The notes: generated by a model not told the origin, from the sequence alone. 64,000 bases of DNA from Vreelandella olivaria (GCF_023507745.1 NZ_JALPZO010000095.1:1-64000); one strand, 5' to 3'. Shown: positions 8,023 to 17,868, numbered from the stretch's first letter. Numbers and translations: made by a program.

Positions 8023-9990
8023 ATGGATTTTTTTACCGCTCAGGATCAAGCTCGACGTAAAACCGGGTATCTGGTCGTTTTAATGATATTGGCGGTACTC
8101 GCCCTGATCGTTGTCACTACACTGGCGATTACCATTGCGCTCCACCTGATGAGTGGAGGGCAGCCCGCAGCGCAAACCAACCTATCCGCTCAAGGGGTAT
8201 GGTCAGCACTCTCCTATGAACTCATCGCTGGTGTGACTATTGCGGTGTTGGCGATCGTGGTTCTTGGCGGACTGTTTAAACAACAGCAGCTACGTCGTGG
8301 TGGCCGGGTCGTGGCGGAAGCACTCGGCGGTCGTGAGATTAATCTAAATACCCGTGACCAGGATGAGCGCCGTATCCTCAATGTGGTGGAAGAGATGGCA
8401 ATTGCGGCCGGAACGCCGGTGCCTTCCGTGTATATATTGGAAGAGGAGAGTATCAATGCCTTTGCGGCAGGGCATCGCCCTAATGATGCGGTCATCGGCA
8501 TGACACGAGGTGCTATCCGCAACCTGACACGGGAAGAGCTGCAAGGGGTTGTCGCCCATGAGTTCAGTCATATCCTGCATGGCGACATGCGGCTGAATAT
8601 GCGCCTGATCAGTGTGTTGCATGGCATCTTGCTGATTGGTTTATTGGGTGGAACCGTGCTGCGTAGTATGCGCTTTCGGCGGATGGGTGGTGGGAAACGC
8701 GACAACTCTGGCGCGGTCATTCTGGCGCTGGGTGTTGTATTAATGTTGGTCGGTTACGCGGGCACCTTTTTTGGTAATTTGATTAAGTCTGGGGTTAGTC
8801 GTCAGCGCGAATATCTGGCCGATGCCTCCGCCGTGCAATTCACTCGCAACCCCCAGGGAATTGGCAATGCGCTGGTCAAGATTGGCGCACATACCCAGGG
8901 GGCTAACCTGCAAGCTGCTCAGGCGCCGGAGTTTAGTCATCTGTTTTTTGGACAGGCTGTGAGGTTGGGTGTTAGCCAAATGATGGCTACCCACCCGCCG
9001 TTAAAGGATCGTATCAGCCGGGTAATGCCAGATTGGGATGGCAGCTTTCAGGCTACCTGGCCTGCTGCTGCTCAGGCCGAGAGTGAGACGCCAGATTCTG
9101 GGCGCGATACAAAGCCGGTGTTCAAGGGCAGAACGCTGGCTGCTGTATTAACAGCGGCTTCTGCTCAAACCGCGATTTCATCCATGGGCCAGCCCGGCCA
9201 GCGCCACCTTGAGCACGCTCAGGCGACCCTGGATGCATTGCCCGAGCGAATTAAAGCTGCCGCCCATGAGCCATATGCGGCGCGAGCCTTAATGTATGCA
9301 CTGTTGCTAAGCGAAGATCAGCAGGTACGTGAACATCAATTGGAAACGTTGCAGAAAACCGCATTGCCCGATGTTTACCACGAGTTGATTCAGCATGCAC
9401 CAGAGGTGTTGATGCTGGACGTACAGTTGCGACTGCCACTGATAGAGCTGGCGCTACCGGCACTGAAGTCGCTTTCAGTGGAGCAGGGGCAGCATTTTCG
9501 TCTGTGTATGGAGCAACTGATCAATGCGGATGGTCAGGTAAGCCTGTTTGAATGGACGCTGTATCAATTGGTGCTGAATAACTTGGGTGAACAGGATAAC
9601 AGGCCCGCTAACCTTAAGTTAAGTGACTTGCAGCGAGAGTGCCGGCTACTGCTTATGGTGCTAGCGAATGCTGGCCAGGATGACCCGGATGAAGTGAGTG
9701 CGGCAATGACGGCTGCTGAAGGGGAGCTGCCATTCGAACTGGCTGCTCTATCGCCCCAGGATGATGTGAGCGATATGCATGCGCTAAGCTTGGCCGTTGA
9801 ACGTTTGCGTCGTGTGCAGCCGATGCAAAAATCGGCATTGATGCAAGCTATGGCTCGCTGTATTGAGCACAGTGGGCACATACGGCCAGCCGAGGCTGAG
9901 CTATTCAGGGTTGTGGCAGATATGCTTGGTTGTCCTGTGCCGCCGCTACTGATCGACGAACCGATGGAGGAGCCGAGCTCTACCGGGTGA
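8023..9990 (+). CDS. M48 family (HtpX-like) membrane zinc metalloprotease with C-terminal extension
   Basis: About 655 residues. Two membrane helices (roughly 15-45 and 63-85) precede an M48 peptidase domain with the zinc motif HEFSH (residues 179-183) and downstream Glu in REYLADASAVQF; a second hydrophobic pair lies between them. After about residue 350 comes a long helical extension, partly resembling TerB-like domains (INADGQVSLFEWTL), absent from classical HtpX (about 290 residues). The frame opens at GTG 7996, but AAGGAA at 8008-8013 fits the ATG at 8023. Preceded by lemA, a recurrent pairing. It probably cleaves membrane or envelope proteins; the substrate is unknown. Confidence 0.85.
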   Translation: MDFFTAQDQARRKTGYLVVLMILAVLALIVVTTLAITIALHLMSGGQPAAQTNLSAQGVWSALSYELIAGVTIAVLAIVVLGGLFKQQQLRRGGRVVAEALGGREINLNTRDQDERRILNVVEEMAIAAGTPVPSVYILEEESINAFAAGHRPNDAVIGMTRGAIRNLTREELQGVVAHEFSHILHGDMRLNMRLISVLHGILLIGLLGGTVLRSMRFRRMGGGKRDNSGAVILALGVVLMLVGYAGTFFGNLIKSGVSRQREYLADASAVQFTRNPQGIGNALVKIGAHTQGANLQAAQAPEFSHLFFGQAVRLGVSQMMATHPPLKDRISRVMPDWDGSFQATWPAAAQAESETPDSGRDTKPVFKGRTLAAVLTAASAQTAISSMGQPGQRHLEHAQATLDALPERIKAAAHEPYAARALMYALLLSEDQQVREHQLETLQKTALPDVYHELIQHAPEVLMLDVQLRLPLIELALPALKSLSVEQGQHFRLCMEQLINADGQVSLFEWTLYQLVLNNLGEQDNRPANLKLSDLQRECRLLLMVLANAGQDDPDEVSAAMTAAEGELPFELAALSPQDDVSDMHALSLAVERLRRVQPMQKSALMQAMARCIEHSGHIRPAEAELFRVVADMLGCPVPPLLIDEPMEEPSSTG

Positions 9991-9996
9991 ATCGAC

Positions 9997-10398
9997 ATGT
10001 CTTCACAGTCGCTGCTGCTACTTGCAGATACTATCCTCATCATTCACGTACTGTTCGTGGCCTTTGTGGTACTCGGTTTGTTTGCCGTCTATATAGGTTA
10101 TTTTCTGAAATGGGGATGGGTACGCAACCGAGTTTTTCGCATTACCCACCTGTGCGCCATAGGTTATGTAGTAGGGCAAGCCTGGTTAGGTGCGATTTGC
10201 CCGTTAACCACATGGGAAATGGCGCTAAGGGCTGAGGCGGGTGCGGCCACTTATTCGGGGTCTTTTATCCAGTATTGGCTCCAGAGCCTGCTGTATTACA
10301 GCGCGCCAGAGTGGGTGTTTGTTTTGGTTTACACGGTTTTTGGTAGTCTGGTGCTTGCCAGCTGGTTTGCCGTGCGGCCTAACCAACGCGCTTGCTAA
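9997..10398 (+). CDS. DUF2784 family membrane protein
   Basis: A 133-residue inner-membrane protein with three to four hydrophobic helices. It matches the DUF2784 pattern: LLADTILIIHVLFVAFVVLG at the start, then RITHLCAIGYVVGQAWLGAICPLT with the conserved CPLT, and a C-terminal helix after YYSAPEW. It starts six bases after the M48 protease stop, so it is probably in the lemA operon. No function is known for the family. Confidence 0.8.
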   Translation: MSSQSLLLLADTILIIHVLFVAFVVLGLFAVYIGYFLKWGWVRNRVFRITHLCAIGYVVGQAWLGAICPLTTWEMALRAEAGAATYSGSFIQYWLQSLLYYSAPEWVFVLVYTVFGSLVLASWFAVRPNQRAC

Positions 10399-10430
10399 CA
10401 CCTCCGCCATTCTGTTTTATTACTACCTTC

Positions 10431-10462
10431 TTATGTTTCAAAAAGCTTATGTTTCAAAAAGC
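10431..10462 (+). repeat. tandem duplication of a 16-bp unit
   Basis: TTATGTTTCAAAAAGC occurs twice, back to back and without mismatch, in the region between the DUF2784 gene and the subtilase gene. Two exact copies suggest a recent slippage event. The rest of 10399-10695 holds only a weak 41-codon frame (10477-10602) with a lipobox-like TSTGC near its start, which I do not call as a gene. Confidence 0.8.
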
Positions 10463-10695
10463 CTGGCTGGGGGGTTATGGTCGCGGTCACCTCGACCGGT
10501 TGCCAGGTACTTACCCAAGGCTCCAACTTCCAGGCTGAGGTGGGTGATCGATGTAACGTTTTGCAATCCATCTGGCGAAGATCATTTGTTGAGTTAAGCT
10601 GAAAGCAGCTGGCTTATGCAGAGCGTGGGTGAAAGCATCGGCTCTGTTTTCAGTTAGGCAACATCTCTTAAGAGCCAAGCGTAATGAGGTCTCGG

Positions 10696-12018
10696 ATGGC
10701 TAAAAAACCAAACGGAAATGGTAGTGCTCGCACCCCTTCTGGCCAGAGCGCATCAATCGCAACGGTTTCATGCGGAACCGAAAAACTCCTGATGGCTGCG
10801 CTTGAGCGTGGAAGTAATTGTCTCGAAACGGGGCGCTTCCTCATCAGTTATCGTGAGGGAATGGTAGAAGAGGGAATCAAACGGCTGAAGGCCCAGAACT
10901 TTCGGGTAGCTGACGCACGTGACTTTGCTGATCAAGCGGTCAGTTTGGAGGATGCTGGGGATGCAGAGGCGATGGTGTTCCCAGAGCTTGGTGTAGCGCT
11001 GGTGGGCGGTGATGCCCTGCAACTGCATGGGATGAGCATTCATGATGAGATAACGGCGGACAGCCCCATACAAATTATTGAACCTGAATATTTTGCGTTC
11101 TCAGAAAGTTCCGAGTACCTGCGTGGCTTCTTAAGGGCGGCAAGTACGATAGCTCATGACCTTGGTGCTGACTTCGATATTGGTGAAACTGAAGAGGAAC
11201 GTGAGGCGGATGCGCTTGAGGTGACATGGGGGCTGGTCCAGTGCAAGGTACCGCAAAGCAGTTGGAGTGGCTCTGGTATTAAAGTAGCCGTGCTTGATAC
11301 TGGGATGGACCTTGGGCATCCAGACTTCGCCGATAGAGAGTTCGATACCCGGTCATTCGTAGGAGAGCCAGTTCAAGACATTAATGGACATGGAACGCAC
11401 TGTATTGGCACGGCTTGTGGACCCAGAGCGCCTGCCGGAAACACTCCCCGTTACGGTATCGCCTTTGGCTCTCAGGTATTTGTTGGAAAGGTTCTGACAA
11501 ATTCAGGCAGTAGCACGGGAGCGGGGGTGCTGGCGGGGATGAATTGGGCCATTGCCAATCGCTGCGAGGTTATATCAATGTCGCTGGGCAGCCAGAGCCC
11601 GGTACAGGAAGCCTACACGCATGCTGGGGCAGCGGCTCTTCGCAATGGCTGCCTTATTATCGCCGCTGCCGGAAACTCCTCCACAAACACAGGTGCTCCG
11701 GCCAACTCACCCACCATCATGTCTGTTGCATCGCTTGACCCTAATTTGAAACCTTCAAACTTTTCTAACTGGGGCAAGATCGAGATTGCGGCACCTGGGC
11801 GGGATATTCTTTCCTCATGGCCTCGGCCAAACCATCATAAGTCCATTAGCGGAACCAGTATGGCGACCCCGCATGTGGCGGGTTGTGCGGCACTTTGGGC
11901 TGAGTCTGATGCCTCTCTGCGCGGGGAGAAGCTATGGCGGCAACTGCTGGATTCAGCGCAGACTCTGTCACTTTCTGATTCCCGCGTAGGGGCTGGGTTG
12001 GTACAAGCTCCCTCGTAG
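10696..12018 (+). CDS. subtilisin-like (S8) serine protease
   Basis: About 440 residues. Catalytic triad: Asp201 in VAVLDTGMD, His232 in NGHGTHCIG, Ser388 in SGTSMATPHVAG, with oxyanion Asn327 in AAAGNSS. No signal peptide is seen, and the N-terminus is basic and Gly/Ser-rich, so it may act in the cytoplasm or leave by another route. Residues about 30-180 precede the catalytic domain and do not show a clear standard I9 propeptide. GAGG at 10687 fits the ATG at 10696 better than the one at 10684. The next gene encodes an I9-like small protein, which fits a trans-acting propeptide. Confidence 0.88.
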   Translation: MAKKPNGNGSARTPSGQSASIATVSCGTEKLLMAALERGSNCLETGRFLISYREGMVEEGIKRLKAQNFRVADARDFADQAVSLEDAGDAEAMVFPELGVALVGGDALQLHGMSIHDEITADSPIQIIEPEYFAFSESSEYLRGFLRAASTIAHDLGADFDIGETEEEREADALEVTWGLVQCKVPQSSWSGSGIKVAVLDTGMDLGHPDFADREFDTRSFVGEPVQDINGHGTHCIGTACGPRAPAGNTPRYGIAFGSQVFVGKVLTNSGSSTGAGVLAGMNWAIANRCEVISMSLGSQSPVQEAYTHAGAAALRNGCLIIAAAGNSSTNTGAPANSPTIMSVASLDPNLKPSNFSNWGKIEIAAPGRDILSSWPRPNHHKSISGTSMATPHVAGCAALWAESDASLRGEKLWRQLLDSAQTLSLSDSRVGAGLVQAPS

Positions 12019-12084
12019 ATCGACTGGCCCAGGGCAGTTGCACCTTTGCATCTGCCCAGGAAACTGATTTCGAAGGTAGGATCA

Positions 12085-12324
12085 ATGTCGAAAATAGCGC
12101 TTTGGATAATTACGATTTCCAACGATCAGTCGATCGAGGAAGCAGCCACACGCCTTAGAGCGGAAGGGCTAACCATTAGGGATATACTGGAAGAGATTGG
12201 GTGTATTACCGGCTCGGCTGATGATGTCACCGTAGAGCGACTGAAAAAGGTTCAGGGGGTTGTGGATATTGCGCCCGATATACAGATCGAAATGGGGCCG
12301 CCGGATTCCAACGAAACCTGGTAA
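12085..12324 (+). CDS. small I9-propeptide-like protein, partner of the S8 protease
   Basis: A 79-residue protein starting at the ATG that follows AAGGTAGG. The order (strand IALWIITIS, helix SIEEAATRLRAEGL, GCITGSADD, helix VTVERLKKVQGV, strand DIAPDIQIEMGPP) resembles the I9 inhibitor/propeptide fold: x-V-x-G followed by L..V.GV..V....V.L. Similar small proteins sit beside S8 proteases in other bacteria, where they have been misnamed ketohydroxyglutarate aldolase. It lies 66 bp after the protease gene. The likely role is folding helper or inhibitor of that protease; this is inferred from fold pattern and position. Confidence 0.6.
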   Translation: MSKIALWIITISNDQSIEEAATRLRAEGLTIRDILEEIGCITGSADDVTVERLKKVQGVVDIAPDIQIEMGPPDSNETW

Positions 12325-12569
12325 GCCTGCAATTGCTGCACGTGCGATGAGATGAAATACACGGTGTGCTCACTGGTCGTCTTGCTTAATTTACTACCTG
12401 ATGGTCCACTCCCTAATGGGCTTAATGCATTCTGGGTATCAAGCCCTGCCAATATCATATATTTGGTATCCGCTCGGAAAGGTGAGTGAGTGCGGATATC
12501 CTGAATTAGCGATATAGCGATAACTGCACCCACTTAGATTGCTTACGGTAAGAAAATTACCGGCCGTAT

Positions 12570-13271
12570 TTAAGCAGGTTGAGGTAATGGCGTGTTTTCC
12601 AGTACCGCCTGCAACTCATCGATGAGGGTTTCGACTTTCCGTATCGCTTCAGAAACCGACTGGGCCAGTACCTCCCCACCCACTTCCTGGCCTTCGATCG
12701 CAATGTAGTGAATGCGCGTGATGCCGATAAATTGCAGCGCAGTGGTCAGGCTTGGCTCCAAGTGGTTCATATAGGCCATTTCACCGCCAGGGCCAAAGCC
12801 TGTTCCGCCTCTAGCCGTAAGAATAACCGCATGCCTTGGTCGGTCACCGAGCTTTGGAATGTATGGGTCGGCGGGGTTGCTCTCATCGATATCCACTGTT
12901 CGGCCGGGGCGCACTACCTGATCAATCCACGCCTTTAGGACGGCAGGCATACCGAAGTTGTAGAACGGTGTTCCAATGACCACCACATCCGCAGCAATTA
13001 ACTCATCGACCAATTGGTCACTTTCCGCCAGAGCCTCTTTCATCCAGTCTTCTCGTTGTATTTCCGGCTTAAAAGCTGATGCAATCCAGTCGTGGTTGAG
13101 AAAGGATGGAGGGTGTTGGCCTATATCTCGATAAGTGACCGTATCTTGAGCACGGCGTGCTTGCCACTGGCTGACGAAGCGGTGGGTCAGATGGCGGCTG
13201 TGGGAACCGTGATTGTCGGTTCCCGCAATACCGGGGCGGGCGCTGGCATCGATATGCAGTATATGCGGCAT
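12570..13271 (-). CDS. azoR: FMN-dependent NADH:quinone/azo oxidoreductase (AzoR family)
   Basis: About 233 residues of flavodoxin-like fold. HILHIDASARPG at the N-terminus is the FMN phosphate loop, and GTPFYNFGMPAVLKAWIDQV is the family signature; TARGGTGFGPGG forms the second flavin loop. AzoR enzymes make two-electron reductions of quinones and azo compounds in the cytoplasm. The strong ribosome site AGGAGG before 13271 sets the start inside the longer frame. Transcribed divergently from a LysR regulator 120 bp away, which probably controls it. Confidence 0.85.
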   Translation of the reverse strand: MPHILHIDASARPGIAGTDNHGSHSRHLTHRFVSQWQARRAQDTVTYRDIGQHPPSFLNHDWIASAFKPEIQREDWMKEALAESDQLVDELIAADVVVIGTPFYNFGMPAVLKAWIDQVVRPGRTVDIDESNPADPYIPKLGDRPRHAVILTARGGTGFGPGGEMAYMNHLEPSLTTALQFIGITRIHYIAIEGQEVGGEVLAQSVSEAIRKVETLIDELQAVLENTPLPQPA

Positions 13272-13391
13272 GGATAGCCTCCTATTCTGAGCTGAACTCA
13301 TCTATGATTAATGACAGGTTCAGTCTAGGCTCTGGATATTGTCAGTAACAAACGATCTTTTCTTTCGGATATAGATGAGTAAAATTCATTC

Positions 13392-14291
13392 ATGAGCCAT
13401 CGGCGACTACCCTCACTTTCGGCGCTCCGGGCTTTCGAAGCCGCTGCGCGCCATGAGAGTGCCAAGCAGGCGGCGCTAGAACTCTCGGTTACCCCCACCG
13501 CCATCAGCCATCAAATCCGTGGTCTTGAAGAGGCGCTGGGCGTTTCACTGTTCTTACGGAAGCCTCGTCAATTAAAGCTGACCGCTCAGGGCCGTGAGCT
13601 GTTGCGAGTATTGGAAAACGCCTTTGATAGCATCAGTGAGGTTGTTGAGCGGTTGAGCGCTGTACCTGTTCGCCAAGCTGTAACGCTCTCTACGACTCCG
13701 GCAGTTGCGATGCGGTGGCTGCTACCGTGGATTTGTCTGTTAAGCGAATCCCATCCAGACATTGATCTGCGCATTCACGCGTCCCATGAGTCAGTTGCGC
13801 TAGATGGGGTAACTGCCGATCTCGCCATTCGCTATGGTGATGGCCGTTGGCCAGGGCTGGTAGCAGAGAAGCTGTTTGATAACACTTTTATCCCAACTTG
13901 TAGCCCACACCTTGGTTTGCAGGAGATAGCGCAGCTACCGTTGCACTCCTTGATTCACTTCAGCAGTCAGGGAGCCGTATCCGCGCCCCTGGATTGGGCT
14001 GCATGGCAGAAAGAGGCCAAGGTACCTGGATTGGACGTCAGTGCCGGGCCGGTGTTTTCCGACGAAACTCACGCCATTTCGGCCGCCGTCGGTGAGCAGG
14101 GGGTGGCGCTGATGAGCCGTCAGTTGATCAAGGAAGAGTTGGAGGAGGGGCGCCTGGTACAACCTTTCGGCCCAGAGTTTGAAGGTAAACCATTCTTTCT
14201 GGTCTACCCGGAGAGTCGCCGGAACGATCCGACGGTTCTGGCTATTCGTGAATGGGTAATGGCGGTGCCTGGAGTGCTGTCCTCTGATTAA
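13392..14291 (+). CDS. LysR family transcriptional regulator (GcvA-like)
   Basis: A 299-residue LysR regulator. The winged helix-turn-helix covers about residues 5-65 (LPSLSALRAFEAAARHES and TPTAISHQIRGLEEALG), in the GcvA/AmpR-like style, followed by the effector-binding domain. The divergent 120-bp region to azoR holds TCAT-N9-ATGA (13298-13314), a T-N11-A type LysR site. By position it should regulate azoR and itself. The effector is unknown. Confidence 0.88.
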   Translation: MSHRRLPSLSALRAFEAAARHESAKQAALELSVTPTAISHQIRGLEEALGVSLFLRKPRQLKLTAQGRELLRVLENAFDSISEVVERLSAVPVRQAVTLSTTPAVAMRWLLPWICLLSESHPDIDLRIHASHESVALDGVTADLAIRYGDGRWPGLVAEKLFDNTFIPTCSPHLGLQEIAQLPLHSLIHFSSQGAVSAPLDWAAWQKEAKVPGLDVSAGPVFSDETHAISAAVGEQGVALMSRQLIKEELEEGRLVQPFGPEFEGKPFFLVYPESRRNDPTVLAIREWVMAVPGVLSSD

Positions 14292-14401
14292 CGCCATATT
14301 TTCTTATACCGTTATCTTGGTTTGCCTGCCAGGAAATCGATACAGCTGTGCCAGCATGCAACTAAAGTGCTGAATAGGAAAGCGACATCGTTCATCACCA
14401 C

Positions 14402-16321
14402 TTAGTTTGTCTTTTTTCTTCCTGCGGTACTTTTCCTCTTTGCATAACGTTTTCTCGGCTTACTTGAGCGTTTTTTCTCAGGGCTGCCAGACTCTCCCTG
14501 AGCGGTTTGCAGGCTGTGGCGCAGTTTGCCTGCATCACTTTGGCGCAGCAGAGCACGTAAATCATCGAGCAGAGCGTGCTGAAAGGCGTTGGGGTCGTCC
14601 TGCTGTTCGGAAATCGCCCGCAGGCGCTGTTCCCATAGTGCGGTACGCTCCGGGGTGCTGACGGCGTTGGGCAGGGCGGCGATGAGTGCACAGCCAAGTT
14701 TGGTGGCGCGCAGGGCTTTTTGCTGGCGTACCAGATAGCCACGCTGTACCAGGGTTTCAATAATACCTGCGCGGGTGGCTTCGGTACCCAGGCCATCGGT
14801 ATCGCGCAGGGTGCGGCGTACCTCGGGATCATCCACGTAGCGGCCAATATTCATCATGGCCTTGATCAGGCTGGCATCGGTGAAGGGTTCCGGCGGGCGG
14901 GTTTCGCGTTCCTCAACACCTGCGCCTAGCGCTTGGCAGGCTTCCCCTTGAGTGAGTGGCGGCAACGGCGGGGTATCTTCCCGGGTGGTGAAGAGTGGCT
15001 TCCAGCCTGGGTCGAGAATGCTTTGCCCGCGGGCGCGAAAGGCTTCGTTCAGTAGCGTAAACTCGGCCTTTACCTCAAAGGTGCGCAGTGGGCGATAAAA
15101 CTGAGCCATAACGTTGCGCACGATCAGCCGGAATACGTGGCCTTCGGTGGCGGAAAGCTGGCCGAAGTCGGCGGGTTTGCCGGTAGGGGCAAGGCCGTGG
15201 TGGGCGCCCACCTGTTTATCGTTCCACGCCTTGGAGTGCAGAGTGAAGTCGGCGCCGTTAAGCCATTGGCGCAGGGTGTCATCATTCTGGCAGGCGCTGC
15301 TTAAGCTGCGCTGGGCAAGTGGAAGATGCTCTTCAGGCAGGTAGCGGCAGTCGGAGCGTGGGTAGGTGATCAGTTTGTGCTGTTCGTAGAGCCGCTGGCA
15401 AATATCCAGCACCATTTGGGCGGAAAGGCCGTGGCGGCGGGCAGCATCTACCTGCAGCGCGGAAAGTGAATAGGGTAGCGGCGGTGCCTGGCGCTTTTCC
15501 TGCTGATCAAGTTTGGTCAGTTGGCCTGTCGCGCCGGGCAGTTGAGCTGCCAGGGCATCGGCAGGTGCACGGTCGATCAAGCGACCCTGTTCGTCTAAGG
15601 GCGCGTGTTCTTTGGGCGCCCACCATGCGCGCAACTGTCCTTGGGCGACCTGTAGATCCACCCATAGCGGATAAAACGGGTGGGGCACGAAGTCACGAAT
15701 GGCGTTGTCGCGGCGCACAATCAGCCCAAGTACCGGCGTTTGCACCCGCCCCACCGACAGTACCCCGTCATGGCCTGCCTGACGGCCAGTGAGCGTCCAG
15801 GCTCGGGTTAAGTTAATACCGTATAGCCAGTCGGCACGAGAGCGCGCCTGGGCGGCTTGAAAGAGTGGCTGAAACTCTGCATTGGACCGTAGGCCTGCCA
15901 GCGCTCGGCTCACTGCCGGGCGGTTAAGGTCACTGATCAGTAACCGCTGCACCGGGCCGCGGTATTTTAGATGCTCAATCACTTCCTGTACCAACAGTTG
16001 GCCTTCGCGGTCTGGGTCTCCGGCGTGTACTACACTGGTCGCTTGTTTTATCAACTTACGAATGGTCGCCAATTGCCCGCGGGCTTTTGGGCGTGGGGTC
16101 AGTTGCCAGCTAGTGGGCACAATGGGCAGGCGGTCGAGTCGCCACTGTTTGTCTGCCGGGTCGTAGACTTCCGGGGCGGCCTGTTCAAGTAGGTGGCCTA
16201 AACACCAGGTCACGATGGTATCACCGCAAACAATTGCGCCTTCCTGGCGCTTGGCACTGCCGGGTAGTGCCTCGGCAATGGCGCGGGCAAGGCTGGGTTT
16301 TTCGGCGATAATCAAACGCAT
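14402..16321 (-). CDS. topB: DNA topoisomerase III
   Basis: Type IA topoisomerase of about 639 residues. The TOPRIM domain opens with MRLIIAEKPSLARAIAEALPG and includes GDPDREGQLL; the catalytic tyrosine is Tyr320 in LITYPRSDCRYLP. It decatenates DNA via a 5'-phosphotyrosine. The frame extends 56 codons upstream without family similarity, so the start at 16321 is set by alignment to known TopB. The C-terminus is a short Lys/Arg-rich tail; no Cys4 zinc fingers are seen. Divergent from the ABC1 kinase gene. Confidence 0.93.
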   Translation of the reverse strand: MRLIIAEKPSLARAIAEALPGSAKRQEGAIVCGDTIVTWCLGHLLEQAAPEVYDPADKQWRLDRLPIVPTSWQLTPRPKARGQLATIRKLIKQATSVVHAGDPDREGQLLVQEVIEHLKYRGPVQRLLISDLNRPAVSRALAGLRSNAEFQPLFQAAQARSRADWLYGINLTRAWTLTGRQAGHDGVLSVGRVQTPVLGLIVRRDNAIRDFVPHPFYPLWVDLQVAQGQLRAWWAPKEHAPLDEQGRLIDRAPADALAAQLPGATGQLTKLDQQEKRQAPPLPYSLSALQVDAARRHGLSAQMVLDICQRLYEQHKLITYPRSDCRYLPEEHLPLAQRSLSSACQNDDTLRQWLNGADFTLHSKAWNDKQVGAHHGLAPTGKPADFGQLSATEGHVFRLIVRNVMAQFYRPLRTFEVKAEFTLLNEAFRARGQSILDPGWKPLFTTREDTPPLPPLTQGEACQALGAGVEERETRPPEPFTDASLIKAMMNIGRYVDDPEVRRTLRDTDGLGTEATRAGIIETLVQRGYLVRQQKALRATKLGCALIAALPNAVSTPERTALWEQRLRAISEQQDDPNAFQHALLDDLRALLRQSDAGKLRHSLQTAQGESGSPEKKRSSKPRKRYAKRKSTAGRKKTN

Positions 16322-16538
16322 GCGATGCTTGGCCCTAAGGTGTGATAGCAAGTGGTTGAAAGCGTAGCTGAAACCACAACGATACAGAAATGCTAATTGC
16401 TCCGCCGTGCAAAAACCAAATGTGTTTAAAAAAGCAGGGAAGTATGTGAGGCAGGGGGGGAGCATCGTTGTCGTATAGTTTTGGTACAAAATTGTCGAAT
16501 TGGGTACTCTCTTCGGAAGTTATTACGAGGTAATTGTC

Positions 16539-17786
16539 ATGCGCGAGCGAGGTAGAACACGACGTTTACTAGGGCTGGGTGTTCGTACTGGTGGCGCTCT
16601 GCTGAAAACCCGTTTGGGTGGCCAAGCCGATTGGGGCGGGTTGGGTGAAGCGCTTTTTGAAGGGCTTTCCGAGTTGAAGGGCCCGGCGATGAAACTGGCG
16701 CAGATGATGTCCCAGTGGGATGACCTGCTGCCGCCGGACCTTGCTGATGAACTGGCGCGCCTACAGCGTCAAGCGGAACCCATGCCTTGGCCGCGCATAC
16801 GGGAGGCGCTGGCACTGCAGTACGGTAATACCGAAAACTATTTTCTTAGTATTGAGGAGCGACCTTTTGCCAGTGCCTCAATGGGGCAGGTGCATAAAGC
16901 GGTCACCCTGGCAGGCGAAACCGTGGTGCTGAAGGTGCAGTACCCTGGCCTGGCCGAGGTGTTGGAAAGCGATCTAAAACAAGTGAAGCGAATTATGAGC
17001 CTGGGGCGCTGGCTTAAAGTGCCCCAGGCGCGCCTGGAGGTGCTGTTTGATGAGCTGGCGGTAGGGTTACGGGAAGAGCTGAATTACCAAGCCGAAGCGG
17101 TTGCGTTGGCCCGTTACCGGGAGCGCTATAAGGATAACCCGGCGTTGGTGATTCCCGAGCCGTTGTTTGATCTTTCCGGTCAGCACGTATTAGCCATGCG
17201 CTACGTGGATGGCACCCCGTTGAGGGAGTTAGAGCATGCTGATGACGCTGTTCGCCAAAAGGTGGCGGTTGCCCTGGCGGACTGGATTACCCAAGAGCTA
17301 TTCATTCACCAGGAGCTGCATGCCGATCCTCATGCAGGCAACTTTGCCTGCGATGAGCAAGGGCGGCTGGTGATTTATGATTTGGGCGCAGTGATTGCCG
17401 TACCGGACGCGCGCTTAAAAGCCATGATGCAGTTACTGGAGGCCACCCTGGCGCAAGACCCCATGGCCATGGATGATGCCATGATGAATCTAGGGGGGCG
17501 CCAGGGGCAGGGCGCGCCATTGGCGCTTTATAAAGAGGCTGCTGAGAGCATTGCGCCTCTGTTTGCTCCTGGTGAGCAGGACTTCAGTGATGTACGGATA
17601 CACCAGCGCTTGCGTGAGCTGAGCCCCAAAGTGTGGGCTGCCATGGACCGACTACAGCCTCCGGCGAATACCCTGCTGCTTTCACGGGCACTGAATGGCC
17701 ACTACTGGAATCTGGTGCGCCTTAAGGCGCGGTTGGATATGCACGGGCGTACCGAGCCACTATTAGCCCAAACAAGAGTGCTGTAA
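16539..17786 (+). CDS. ABC1/UbiB family atypical kinase
   Basis: About 415 residues of the ABC1 (AarF/UbiB) protein-kinase-like family. A KxGQ-type motif appears as KGPAMKLAQMMS, the Ala-rich nucleotide loop as FASASMGQVHKA, the Lys as VVLKVQYPG, and the catalytic and metal motifs as HADPHAGNF and VIYDLGAV. The family acts in ubiquinone biosynthesis or lipid handling. The protein lacks the C-terminal membrane helices of UbiB, so it is a shorter homologue and not UbiB itself. GAGG at 16527 supports the ATG at 16539 over the TTG at 16500. Confidence 0.85.
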   Translation: MRERGRTRRLLGLGVRTGGALLKTRLGGQADWGGLGEALFEGLSELKGPAMKLAQMMSQWDDLLPPDLADELARLQRQAEPMPWPRIREALALQYGNTENYFLSIEERPFASASMGQVHKAVTLAGETVVLKVQYPGLAEVLESDLKQVKRIMSLGRWLKVPQARLEVLFDELAVGLREELNYQAEAVALARYRERYKDNPALVIPEPLFDLSGQHVLAMRYVDGTPLRELEHADDAVRQKVAVALADWITQELFIHQELHADPHAGNFACDEQGRLVIYDLGAVIAVPDARLKAMMQLLEATLAQDPMAMDDAMMNLGGRQGQGAPLALYKEAAESIAPLFAPGEQDFSDVRIHQRLRELSPKVWAAMDRLQPPANTLLLSRALNGHYWNLVRLKARLDMHGRTEPLLAQTRVL

Positions 17787-17868
17787 CCGATTGACACTGC
17801 GGATGAGCCGACAGCCATGCTAGACTATTGCGCTTTTAAATTGAGTTTTGAAGACAGTGGAGACGGCA

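Noticed and set aside
10477..10602. 41-codon frame with a lipobox-like TSTGC
   Set aside because: No ribosome site, and too short upstream of the Cys for a signal peptide. It may be a remnant, but it is not supportable.
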